Origin: Actinokineospora globicatena
Lineage (GTDB): Bacteria; Actinomycetota; Actinomycetes; Mycobacteriales; Pseudonocardiaceae
Direction of reading: 5' to 3'
DNA: 64,000 bases
NCBI RefSeq assembly: GCF_024171945.1
Contig: NZ_JAMTCR010000002.1
Location: forward strand, 620,001-684,000
The notes beneath the pieces are model-generated. The model was given only the letters and a program-made list of their open reading frames with translations, did no database searches and was not told the DNA's origin. Within the stretch, counting starts at the first letter, position 1, and each line of letters starts with the position of its first letter. This document shows, piece by piece, positions 55,955-63,821 of the stretch. The position numbers were made by a program, and so were the translations under genes.

Positions 55955-57070
55955 ATGACAACCCATGCGGACCTCGTCGTCGTCGGCGCGGGCATCGTCG
56001 GGCTCGCGCACGCCGCCGAGGCGGTGGACCGGGGCCTGCGGGTGGTGGTGCTCGACCGCGATGACCGCGCGGTCGGGGCGTCCGTCCGCAACTTCGGCCA
56101 CATCTGCCTGACCGCCCAGCACGGCGACGCGCTGACCTACGGCCTCAAGGCGCGGCAGCGGTGGCTGTCACTGGCGGCCAAGGCGGGGTTCTGGGTGTCG
56201 GAGGCAGGCACCGTCGTCGCGGCGCGCGCAGCGGACGAGGTCGCCGTTCTAGCCGAGTTCGCGCAAGAACGCGGCGACCAGGTGCGGCTGCTCGACGCGG
56301 ACGGTGTGCGCGCGCACCTCCCGGTCATCTCCGACGAGGTCATCGGCGGCGCCTGGCTCCCCCTGGACCTGCGCGTCGACCCGCGCGAAGCCGTACCCGC
56401 CCTGGCGACCTGGCTGGCCGCCCAGGGGGTCGACTTCCGTTGGCGCACAACGGCCACCGGTGTCGAGTCGGGCGCGGTGCACACCACCAGGGGCACGGTG
56501 ACCGCCAACAACGTCGTGGTCGCGGTCGGCCACGACATCGACCGCCTGCTCCCCGACGTCGCCGAGGCGGCAGGCGTACAACGCTGCCTGCTGCGGATGA
56601 TGCAAGTGTCCACACCGGACTCCACTACCATCGCACCCGCCGTCCTATCCGGACTTTCGATGCTGCGCTACGCGGGCCTCAACGCCTGCCCGTCGGCGGC
56701 CGCGGTGCGCGAGCGGATCACCCGCACCGACCCCGCGCTGCTCGACGTCGTCATGAACCTGATGTTCACCCAGCGCCCCGACGGCGACCTCGTCATCGGG
56801 GACACCCACCGCTACGGCCACACCCACGACCCGTTCGACGACGAGCCGACCGGCGAGCTCGTCCTGCGGGAGACCGCCCGGCTGCTCGGCGTCGACCGGC
56901 TCACCGTCCGCGCGCGCTGGCGCGGGGTGTACGCGGCCGCCGAGCGGTCGGAGTTCCTCCTCGCCCATCCCCTCCCCGGGGTCCACGTGGTGTCCGTGAC
57001 CTCCGGGATCGGCATGACCACCGCGTTCGGCCTCGCCCCCACCGTTCTCGACCGCCTAGGAGCACCATGA
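55955..57070 (+). CDS. FAD-dependent oxidoreductase, TIGR03364 (aminophosphonate) type
   Basis: DAO/glycine-oxidase-fold flavoenzyme of 371 residues with the dinucleotide motif VVGAGIVGLAHA and the C-terminal FAD loop VTSGIGMTTAFGLAP. The N-terminal SVRNFGHIC segment is the mark of the TIGR03364 branch, which is linked in many genomes to TIGR03351 hydrolases and phosphonate transporters. The proposed reaction is oxidative deamination of a 2-aminoethylphosphonate derivative (N-methylated or hydroxylated) to phosphonoacetaldehyde or a relative. First gene of the rightward operon; overlaps phnD by ATGA. Confidence 0.88.
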   Translation: MTTHADLVVVGAGIVGLAHAAEAVDRGLRVVVLDRDDRAVGASVRNFGHICLTAQHGDALTYGLKARQRWLSLAAKAGFWVSEAGTVVAARAADEVAVLAEFAQERGDQVRLLDADGVRAHLPVISDEVIGGAWLPLDLRVDPREAVPALATWLAAQGVDFRWRTTATGVESGAVHTTRGTVTANNVVVAVGHDIDRLLPDVAEAAGVQRCLLRMMQVSTPDSTTIAPAVLSGLSMLRYAGLNACPSAAAVRERITRTDPALLDVVMNLMFTQRPDGDLVIGDTHRYGHTHDPFDDEPTGELVLRETARLLGVDRLTVRARWRGVYAAAERSEFLLAHPLPGVHVVSVTSGIGMTTAFGLAPTVLDRLGAP

Positions 57071-57960
57071 AGCGCATCGTTGTCCTCATCGCCGCCGCAG
57101 CACTGACGTTGACCGCCTGCGGTGGCAACGAGGCCGCGACCGGATCACCGTCCTGCCCCAACGGCGAGGTCCGGTTCGGCATCGAGCCCTACGAGGACCC
57201 CGCCAAGCTGACCCCGGCCTACGAGGTCCTCACCGGCGCGCTGCGGCGCGAGCTGAACTGCCCGGTGAAGCTGCAGGTCGTGCAGGACTACTCGGCCGAG
57301 GTCCTGGCCATGCAGAACGGCAAGCTGGAGCTGGCGCAGTTCGGCCCGCTCGGCTTCGTCTTCGCGAGCCGCCGCGCCGGTGCCGAGCCGGTGGCGTCCT
57401 TCGGTGACGCGCAAGGGAAGTTGACCAGCTACCAGGCCGGGATCTGGGTACCCAAGGACTCCCCGGTCCAGTCTCTCGCCGACCTGCGCGGCAAGTCGCT
57501 CGCGCTGTCCGAGCCCGGTTCCACCTCCGGCGACGCCCTGCCGAGGGCCGCGCTGGCCAAGGTCGGCCTGGACAAGTCCGCGCTGAAGCTGGACTACGCG
57601 GGCGGCCACCCCGAGGCCCTGCTGGCCTTGACCAACGGCAAGGTCGACGCCGCCGAGATCAACACCCAGCAGCTGGCCACCGCGAGCGCCGCGGGCACCT
57701 TCGACGCGTCCCGCTTCCGCCAGGTCTGGGCCTCCGACCCCATCCCCAACGACCCGATCACCGTCGCGGGCAGCACCACCCCCGAGTTCAAGGCCGCCGT
57801 CCGCAAGGCCCTGCTCAACCTCACCCCCGCCGAGGTCGCCGCCGTCGGCAAGTTCCTCGACGTCGACCCCGCAGGCCCCCTCGTCGCCGTCGACAAGTCC
57901 ACCTACCAGCCCCTCTTCGACCTGGCCGACACCCTCGGCCTCTCCGAAGGCGACGTCTAA
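57067..57960 (+). CDS. phnD: phosphonate ABC transporter substrate-binding lipoprotein PhnD
   Basis: Extracytoplasmic binding protein of 297 residues with a lipobox ending LTAC (Cys18). Family segments are FGIEPYEDPAKLTPAYEVL and AQFGPLGFVFASRRAG, which form the phosphonate pocket. It is translationally coupled to the oxidoreductase gene and followed, after a repeat-containing gap of about 260 bp, by the ATPase and permease genes. Confidence 0.92.
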   Translation: MKRIVVLIAAAALTLTACGGNEAATGSPSCPNGEVRFGIEPYEDPAKLTPAYEVLTGALRRELNCPVKLQVVQDYSAEVLAMQNGKLELAQFGPLGFVFASRRAGAEPVASFGDAQGKLTSYQAGIWVPKDSPVQSLADLRGKSLALSEPGSTSGDALPRAALAKVGLDKSALKLDYAGGHPEALLALTNGKVDAAEINTQQLATASAAGTFDASRFRQVWASDPIPNDPITVAGSTTPEFKAAVRKALLNLTPAEVAAVGKFLDVDPAGPLVAVDKSTYQPLFDLADTLGLSEGDV

Positions 57961-58025
57961 GCGCCCCTTTTCCACCCCCTTTCCGCTCCCATTCCCACCC
58001 ATTTCCCCCACCCGCCGAAATCCCA

Positions 58026-58084
58026 CCCGACCCCGGCCCAGCCCCCACCACTCCCGGGGGGCGTCCCTGGTCCAGTTTACCGGC
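58026..58084 (+). repeat. intergenic repeat, copy B
   Basis: Matches 47771-47829 apart from a handful of substitutions and a one-base indel; the block CCGGGGGGCGTCCC is identical. Both copies lie in C-rich intergenic DNA with DnaA boxes downstream. Confidence 0.8.
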
Positions 58085-58118
58085 CGGTGGGGGTGGGCGG
58101 GGGGCTCGGCGGTGGGCT

Positions 58119-58145
58119 GTGGACAACTCGGGGGCTTGTGGATAA
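58119..58145 (+). promoter_or_regulatory. pair of DnaA-type boxes
   Basis: TGTGGACAA (one mismatch) and TGTGGATAA (perfect) stand 18 bp apart in the same orientation, downstream of repeat copy B. Confidence 0.45.
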
Positions 58146-58218
58146 GTCGGACCCAGGTCAGGGGCGTGGGGGCGGCGCAGCGGTCGGGAACGTCAGTCGG
58201 ACGGGTGAAAGGAGTGGG

Positions 58219-58932
58219 ATGGAAAAGGCGTTGTCCGTGAAAGGGTTGCGGAAATCGTTCGGCGACCGGGTCGTGTTGAACGGGGTGGATTTCGACGTCG
58301 CGGCGGGCGAGTTCGTGGTGCTCCTCGGCGCGAACGGTTCGGGGAAGTCGACGGCGTTGCGGTGCGTGGTCGGGTTGGCCGAGGCCGACGCCGGGGAGGT
58401 CGCGATCGCCGGTGATCGGGCGGCGATGGTGTTCCAGCAGATCCACCTCGTGCGCAGGCGCAGTGTGATCGACAACGTGTGCGCGGGCGGCCTGGCCGGG
58501 TTGCCGCTGTCCCGGTCCCTCAGCCCGGTCCTGTTCCCCAAGGACCTGCGCGCGAAGGCCATGGCGTGCCTCGACCGCGTCGGGCTCGCCGACCGGGCGA
58601 AGGACCGCGCGGGCAGCCTGTCCGGCGGGCAACAGCAGCGGGTCGCGGTCGCACGGGCGTTGTGCCAGGGCGCGGGGGTGCTGCTCGCCGACGAACCCGT
58701 GTCCGCGCTCGACCCCGCCGCCGCGACTCAGGTGATGTCGTTGCTCGCCGAGTTGGCGCACCGGGACGGCCTGGCCGTCGCCGCCGTGTTGCACCAGCCG
58801 GACCTCGCCCGCAGGCACGCCGACCGCGTGCTCGGCTTGCTGCACGGCGAGATCCGACTGTCCACATCAGCCAGTGATTTGTCTGATGTGGACATTGAGG
58901 CGCTGTACGCACCGGACCGGGTGTTCGCATGA
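58219..58932 (+). CDS. phnC: phosphonate ABC transporter ATPase PhnC
   Basis: 237-residue ATPase with Walker A GANGSGKST, FQQIHLVRRRSVIDNVCAG (the PhnC Q-loop region), signature LSGGQQQR and Walker B VLLADEPVSALDP. The start has AAAGGAG upstream. It overlaps phnE by ATGA and drives uptake of a phosphonate for the enzymes upstream. Confidence 0.94.
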   Translation: MEKALSVKGLRKSFGDRVVLNGVDFDVAAGEFVVLLGANGSGKSTALRCVVGLAEADAGEVAIAGDRAAMVFQQIHLVRRRSVIDNVCAGGLAGLPLSRSLSPVLFPKDLRAKAMACLDRVGLADRAKDRAGSLSGGQQQRVAVARALCQGAGVLLADEPVSALDPAAATQVMSLLAELAHRDGLAVAAVLHQPDLARRHADRVLGLLHGEIRLSTSASDLSDVDIEALYAPDRVFA

Positions 58933-59696
58933 CCGCCCGCAAGTACCTCACCGCCGCCATCGTCATCGTCGTGCTCGGCGGTGCGCACGTGTTCGCCTGG
59001 CAGACAACAGAAGTCTCCCCCGGCGCGCTGGTCGACGGCTGGCGCGGGATGGCGCGGTTCCTCGCCGAGGCCCTCCCCCCGGACCTCGACTGGGACACCG
59101 TCGTCCAGCCCGGCCTCGAAGCCTGCCTGACCACCCTGGCGATCGGCCTGCTCGGCACCACGTTGTCCATCCCGGCCGCCCTGCTGTTCGCGGTGTTGGG
59201 CACCCGTGGGCGAAACCGGATCGTGTACCAGGTGTCACGCTCGGTCATGTCGTTCCTGCGCGCGGTGCCGGACGTGGTGTTCGCGCTGGTGTTCGTGACC
59301 GCCGTCGGGCTCGGGCCGTTCGCCGGGGTGCTCGCGCTGATCTGCCACAACGTCGGCGTGCTGGGCAAGCTGTGGTCCGAGGCGATGGACGAGGTCGACC
59401 CTGGCCCGGCCGACGCGCTGCGGGTGTCCGGGGCGGGTGAGGCCCAAGTGGTCGCCAACGCCGTCCTACCTGCGGTGGTGCCGGCCCTGGTCGGTCTGCT
59501 GCTGTACCGGTTCGACGTCAACGTGCGCTCGTCGCTCGTGCTCGGCCTGGTCGGCGCGGGCGGCGTGGGTTTCTTGATCAACCAGTCGATCCAGCTGTTC
59601 CAGTTCGACCAGATGGCGACCTACATCCTGATGGTGCTTGTGCTCATCGTCGCGGTCGACCTGCTCAGCGCGGCGGTCCGGCGGCGGCTCGGCTGA
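58929..59696 (+). CDS. phnE: phosphonate ABC transporter permease PhnE
   Basis: Integral membrane permease of 255 residues with about six helices and the EAA-like loop EAMDEVDPGPADALRVSGAGE. Closing helices LGLVGAGGVGFLINQSIQLF are typical of PhnE. It is last in the fad-phnD-phnC-phnE operon. Confidence 0.93.
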   Translation: MTARKYLTAAIVIVVLGGAHVFAWQTTEVSPGALVDGWRGMARFLAEALPPDLDWDTVVQPGLEACLTTLAIGLLGTTLSIPAALLFAVLGTRGRNRIVYQVSRSVMSFLRAVPDVVFALVFVTAVGLGPFAGVLALICHNVGVLGKLWSEAMDEVDPGPADALRVSGAGEAQVVANAVLPAVVPALVGLLLYRFDVNVRSSLVLGLVGAGGVGFLINQSIQLFQFDQMATYILMVLVLIVAVDLLSAAVRRRLG

Positions 59697-60017
59697 TGGG
59701 CCGTTCGAGTGACGTATGAACCTTCAAGTAACAGGAGGTGTCTGTCTCCGATGGACTCTCCACACCGTCCGGTCGCGGGAGACGCAGCCGCGCGCCCTAT
59801 GCGCGGGCCCGCGACCGGGCGGTGCCGGGCTGGCGGGCAGCGCACCGCCCACCACCCGACCCGGGTCCGCGGAGCCCGCCACCACGTCCACGGCGCGGAC
59901 ACCACCCGCGCAGGCGAAAGCCATGGTGTTCGTGGACGCCCGACCGTCTGACCTCGGTGGGGCGCACAGGTCGTGGTGGCCGACTCCGCGGACCCCGGTC
60001 ACTCCAGCCGGTCCCGG
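59697..60017. other. 321-bp intergenic region between convergent phnE and PPOX genes
   Basis: No credible gene. The only structure seen is a 19-bp tandem duplication at its right end that includes the PPOX stop codon. No clear hairpin terminator was found. Confidence 0.6.
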
Positions 60018-60031
60018 TCACTCCAGCCGGT
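59994..60031. repeat. 19-bp tandem duplication at the PPOX gene end
   Basis: CCCGGTCACTCCAGCCGGT is present twice without a break (59994-60012 and 60013-60031). The second copy contains the last codons and stop of the PPOX gene. Confidence 0.85.
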
Positions 60032-60644
60032 AGCGCAACGAGTCGATCTGGCTCTGCCGCACGTCTTCGACGGTCAACTCCGGGGCACGCAGGTGTGCGT
60101 GGGCCAATTCCGCCGGGTCCGGCTGCGCCGCGGCGTCCGGCCAGGTGCTCGGCTCCCACAGTTCGGACCGCACGAAGGCCTTGGGGCAGTGGGTGAACAC
60201 CTCGTCCGGCGCCACCACCAGCGCGGCCATCGGCGGCTTCCCCACCGGCGTCAGGCGCTGCAGGACCTCAGCGCGCGCCGTCACGCACGCCCGCCCGTTG
60301 ACCCGCAACGTCTGGCCGCGCCCCGGGATGACGAACAGCAGCCCGGCCCGCCCGGTCGCCACGACGTTGCGCAACGTGTCGATCCGCCGGTTGCCGGTCG
60401 CGTCCGGGATGATCACCGTGCCGTCCTCGGTCACGTGCACGAACCCCGGCGGCCCACCCCGCGGCGTCACGTCGCAGTGCCCACCCGCGTCGAAGCTCGC
60501 CACGAACACGATCGGCGCACAAGCCACGAACTCCCGCGCCAACGCGTCCACCTCGTGGATCACCTTGTCGTGCTCGCGCTGCGGCTCCACGTAGATATCA
60601 CGCAGCCCCGCCTCGTCCGTGATCGCTCCCCGGAAGTAGTCCAC
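60018..60644 (-). CDS. pyridoxamine-5'-phosphate-oxidase-like (PPOX) FMN/F420-binding protein
   Basis: Split-barrel flavin-binding protein of 208 residues, close to the MSMEG_1061-type group. Key segments are VASFDAGGHCDVTPRGGPPGFVHV and DATGNRRIDTLRNVVATGRAGLLFVIPGRG. These proteins are usually small oxidoreductases of unknown substrate. GTG 60644 is supported by the leaderless -10. Convergent with the phosphonate operon. Confidence 0.87.
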   Translation of the reverse strand: MDYFRGAITDEAGLRDIYVEPQREHDKVIHEVDALAREFVACAPIVFVASFDAGGHCDVTPRGGPPGFVHVTEDGTVIIPDATGNRRIDTLRNVVATGRAGLLFVIPGRGQTLRVNGRACVTARAEVLQRLTPVGKPPMAALVVAPDEVFTHCPKAFVRSELWEPSTWPDAAAQPDPAELAHAHLRAPELTVEDVRQSQIDSLRYRLE

Positions 60645-60650
60645 CAGCTG

Positions 60651-60656
60651 ACGCTA
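60651..60656 (-). promoter_or_regulatory. -10 element of a leaderless PPOX transcript
   Basis: TAGCGT on the minus strand, the same hexamer as upstream of the DUF2342 gene, lies six bases before the GTG at 60644. Confidence 0.5.
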
Positions 60657-60810
60657 GCCCCAGCCCGCGCCGTTCACCCTGTGTTCTCCACCCCACACCC
60701 GGCGCACGACAGGCGGGTGATCAGCCCACACGCCTTGACCACCTCATCCACGGCCACCCATTCCCCGACGCCATCTGCGCGAATTCCCACGGAGGTGGTC
60801 GAAGTTACCG

Positions 60811-60816
60811 TATGAT
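60811..60816 (+). promoter_or_regulatory. probable -10 element of the Nudix-like gene
   Basis: TATGAT matches the sigma-70 consensus at five of six bases and lies 58 bp before the ATG at 60875. A matching -35 was not evident. The local sequence is AT-richer than its surroundings. Confidence 0.4.
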
Positions 60817-60874
60817 CATCTGCCGCTGAGAATCGAGGGCTTCCCGTCACTGTGGCGATCGGACGGACGACCGG

Positions 60875-62050
60875 ATGAGTATTGAGGCGTTGATCGGGCT
60901 CATAATCACCCTGGTCGCGGCTGGCGCCGCCATCGTGGTTGTGCTTCCGACCCGCAGGTCAGGAGACGTGGCGAACGTCGAACACAGCAGAGCGGAGTTC
61001 AGGGCGAGATTCAGAGAGGTCGCCCACCGGCAGGCAGAGTTGGGCGCACGGGTCATCGCGAGTTCTCCGGCGTTGTGCGCATACGACCTACCCGTGCTGA
61101 CCGAGCCGGGCTGGGTGCCGGACACTCCGATTCCGCTGGTCGACGTGTCGCTGACCTTGGAAACCAGCCCATCTCACGAGCAGCGGGTGCACCGGGACGC
61201 GCTGCTGAACGGGCTGGATCTCGGCGGACCGATGTCCTACAGCGACGCGGTCGTCCGGATCGCCGGGATGAGCCATTTCACCAACGACGTCGTGTACCGC
61301 CTGGTTCGTGTCGAGGCCACCGGGAGGGCGCTGGCGCTGCGGTTCCGGGAAGCCAGGTACTTCGACTACCTCGACACCGGCGAAGTCCTCGCCTACAAGG
61401 ATCTCGAGGCAGGTGGCACGTCGAAGTACCGGGGATCGCTCGGCAACCCGTTCACCTTGCGCAACCGGGTCGCCAGCTTGGGGGTGCTGACCCTGACCAT
61501 CGTCAAGGCCGGGTCGGGGCCCGTCTTCTTGATGCACAAGCGTTCCCCGAAGGTCGTACTGGCCTCGGATTTCTTCCACGTCGTCCCGGCGGGCGAGTTC
61601 AGCCCGTCGGACGTGAGCGTCACCGCGATCCGCAGCGACCTGGACCTCTGGCGAAACATCTGCCGGGAGTACGCGGAGGAGTTGCTCGGCAGCGAGGACG
61701 CCCAGGGCCGCGGCGGGCGAAAGCTGGACTACGCCAACGTCGAGCCGTACAAGTCACTCACCACGCACCGCGACCAGGGCAGGCTGTCGATCTCCGTCCT
61801 GGGTCTCGGCTTGGACCCGCTGAGCCTGAAGCCGGAACTGCTCACCGTCGCCGTCTTCGACGAGGAGGCGTTCAACGCCGTCTTCCGCGATCGCATAACC
61901 GGCAACTACGAGGGTGTCGTCGTCCAGGACGAACCCTTTGACGCCCCGACTGTCGAGGCCTACCGGAGCCGCCCCGACGTCCGCAACGGCGCCAAGGCCT
62001 GCCTCACCCAGGCTTGGACCCACCGCCAGCACCTCGGCGTCAGTACTTGA
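60875..62050 (+). CDS. membrane-anchored protein with a Nudix-like domain
   Basis: 391 residues: one N-terminal helix (about 4-25), a long middle domain (about 45-200) and a C-terminal domain that looks Nudix-like. The Nudix elements are split: GEF at 240-242 and REYAEELLG at 264-272, about 20 residues apart instead of the usual compact GX5EX7REUXEEXGU. Similar long proteins of this kind occur singly in actinobacteria. Hydrolase activity is uncertain because of the spacing. The helix suggests a membrane tether with the domain in the cytoplasm. Base composition near the start is less GC-rich than its neighbours, hinting at transfer. Confidence 0.65.
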   Translation: MSIEALIGLIITLVAAGAAIVVVLPTRRSGDVANVEHSRAEFRARFREVAHRQAELGARVIASSPALCAYDLPVLTEPGWVPDTPIPLVDVSLTLETSPSHEQRVHRDALLNGLDLGGPMSYSDAVVRIAGMSHFTNDVVYRLVRVEATGRALALRFREARYFDYLDTGEVLAYKDLEAGGTSKYRGSLGNPFTLRNRVASLGVLTLTIVKAGSGPVFLMHKRSPKVVLASDFFHVVPAGEFSPSDVSVTAIRSDLDLWRNICREYAEELLGSEDAQGRGGRKLDYANVEPYKSLTTHRDQGRLSISVLGLGLDPLSLKPELLTVAVFDEEAFNAVFRDRITGNYEGVVVQDEPFDAPTVEAYRSRPDVRNGAKACLTQAWTHRQHLGVST

Positions 62051-62077
62051 TCTCGCCGCTGGAGCCAGGCGAACAGA

Positions 62078-62113
62078 AGAAGGCCCAGGTCAGCGAACTG
62101 ACCTGGGCCTTCT
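62078..62113. terminator. 16-bp stem terminator with CGAA loop
   Basis: AGAAGGCCCAGGTCAG (62078-62093) pairs perfectly with CTGACCTGGGCCTTCT (62098-62113). It serves the Nudix-like gene from the left and tRNA-Thr from the right. Confidence 0.88.
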
Positions 62114-62118
62114 GGCTG

Positions 62119-62192
62119 AGCCGCCTAAGGGAATCGAACCCTTGACCTGTTCATTACGAGTGAACCGCTCTGGCCGACTGAGCTAAGGCGGC
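62119..62192 (-). tRNA. tRNA-Thr (anticodon CGT)
   Basis: On the minus strand a full cloverleaf is present: acceptor GCCGCCT paired with AGGCGGC, D-arm TAGCTCAGTCGGCCAGAGC, anticodon loop CTCGTAA with CGT, and T-arm GGGTTCGATTCCC. CGT decodes ACG. CCA is not encoded. A strong hairpin terminator follows. Confidence 0.95.
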
Positions 62193-62282
62193 GTGACCGG
62201 TGACCACTATAGCGGGTGCCGGGGCGTGACTTGGAGGCGGCCACGTCGTTTACTGGGGAGTAGGTGCGCGAGAGGAGCTGGG

Positions 62283-63821
62283 ATGCGGCTGGTGGCCTTA
62301 CCCGGGGTCGTGGGGTTGTTGGTGTTGTGCGCTGGGCCCGCGGCGGCGCAGGTGCCGACTACGCCGGTGCCGCCGCTGGTTGATCCGAGTGGGCCGCCCG
62401 CGGCGGTGCCGGTGGGGACGGGGCGGGCGGTGGGGGACGCGGGGACGGGGTTGGCGGTGATCCGGTTGCTGCCGAACTCGGCGCCGACGCGGTCGATCAT
62501 CCCGGGGGCCGAGGACAAGCTGCCGAAGCAGGCCGGGGTCGAGGTCGGGTTCGGGTTGGCGAGCGCGCAGGTGAACTCGGAGGCGTACCTGAGCTTCGAG
62601 AAGGTCATCGCGCAGGCGTCGCCCGGGGGGATCGCGGTGCAGGGGGCCAGTCCGCAGACGCCGGGGGCGTTGGCGCAGACGGCGCCGCCGGGGAACCAGC
62701 AGCCCCGGGCCGGGGGGATCAACCCGCCGTCGACGCCCTTGGACACCATGGTCAAGGCGGGGCTGCTCAACGGGCAGGTCCACGCGCAGTGGAGTGACAC
62801 GCTCGGTCCGTGCGTCGGCACGATCGCGGACTCCTCGACCGAGTTAGCCAGCCTGTCCGCGCTCAACGCGATCCCCACACTCCCCAGCACCCCCGACCTG
62901 ACCGGCGTGTTCGACGCGCCGAACCTCGACCCCGCCGCCGACCAGGCCGTGATCGACGGGCTGAAGAACCTCACCGGCGGCCTCAGCACCCTCGGCGGCG
63001 TCCTCAGCGGCCAGGGCAGCACGAAGACGGCGCTGCTCAGCCTCCCGAACACCCTGTCCGCCCGGTCGGTGGTCCGGTTGGTCGACATCCCCGGCTCCCC
63101 CAACAAGGCCGTCGAGTCCACTTCGACCATGCAGGTGGCGGCGGTCAAACTGCTCGCGGGCACACCGTTCGAGCTTTCGGTCAACGTCGTCAGCCAGCCG
63201 ACGCTCGTCGTCACGTCCACTGGCGACAAGGCGACCTCCACCGTCAAGTACACCGCGCCGGTGCTGGAAGTCGTCCAGGGCGGCAAGAGCCTCGGGCGGT
63301 TGGACGCGGCCAACCCGAAACTCGACGTCCCCATTGGAATCCCGCTGCAGAACCCGGCGGAAAAGCTGCCGATCATCGGCGGCCTGCTCGGCAACGGGCA
63401 GGCACTCCCGGCCGGGCTGTCGAAATTGGACCTGGGTGTGCTGCGGCTTTCGGTGGCCGGGCTGAACCAGAAGGGCGAGGACTCCACGCAGCCGTTCAAG
63501 GGCTACCAACTCGGGGCGACCGCGCGGCTGCTCGACCTCCAGGTCCTGCCGACCGACGCCCTCGGCCTGCCGAACCTGCCGTCCGCGCTAGCTCAGATCT
63601 CCCTGGGTGAGCAGGTCGCACGGGCCTATGCGCCGACCGGTGGCGTGATCTGCGGGGCAAGCCCGACCGCCCCGCTGCCGCCCGCGCCGCAGCCGAAGGG
63701 CCCGCAACTCGCGTACACAAACGCCGCTTACCATTCCGTGCCCATTTTCTGGTCCGGCACCGGAATGCTGCTGATCGGCGTCATCCTCGTCGCCGCGCTC
63801 CCGAGGAGGAAACGGGTCTAA
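62283..63821 (+). CDS. exported protein with C-terminal membrane anchor, function unknown
   Basis: 512 residues. A signal peptide (cleavage near AAAQ, about residue 23) is followed by a long beta/low-complexity exported region rich in Pro, Gly, Ser and Leu. A C-terminal helix (about 486-506) and a PRRKRV tail close it. The stop-transfer tail lacks an LPxTG motif, so it is membrane- rather than sortase-anchored. Located next to holB on the other strand with a four-base tail overlap; similar proteins lie in this spot in related actinobacteria. The start has GAGAGGAG upstream. Confidence 0.75.
   Translation: MRLVALPGVVGLLVLCAGPAAAQVPTTPVPPLVDPSGPPAAVPVGTGRAVGDAGTGLAVIRLLPNSAPTRSIIPGAEDKLPKQAGVEVGFGLASAQVNSEAYLSFEKVIAQASPGGIAVQGASPQTPGALAQTAPPGNQQPRAGGINPPSTPLDTMVKAGLLNGQVHAQWSDTLGPCVGTIADSSTELASLSALNAIPTLPSTPDLTGVFDAPNLDPAADQAVIDGLKNLTGGLSTLGGVLSGQGSTKTALLSLPNTLSARSVVRLVDIPGSPNKAVESTSTMQVAAVKLLAGTPFELSVNVVSQPTLVVTSTGDKATSTVKYTAPVLEVVQGGKSLGRLDAANPKLDVPIGIPLQNPAEKLPIIGGLLGNGQALPAGLSKLDLGVLRLSVAGLNQKGEDSTQPFKGYQLGATARLLDLQVLPTDALGLPNLPSALAQISLGEQVARAYAPTGGVICGASPTAPLPPAPQPKGPQLAYTNAAYHSVPIFWSGTGMLLIGVILVAALPRRKRV

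Larger units (their letters stand above)
57961..58218. other. 258-bp gap inside the phosphonate operon, repeat copy B and DnaA boxes
   Basis: Non-coding. It contains copy B of the intergenic repeat (58026-58084) and DnaA-type 9-mers at 58119-58127 (TGTGGACAA, one mismatch) and 58137-58145 (TGTGGATAA, perfect). The gap is unusually long between phnD and phnC. Confidence 0.7.

Noticed and set aside
47875..58145. A replication origin based on the DnaA boxes
   Set aside because: Only one or two boxes per site, no AT-rich unwinding element and no dnaA/dnaN genes nearby.
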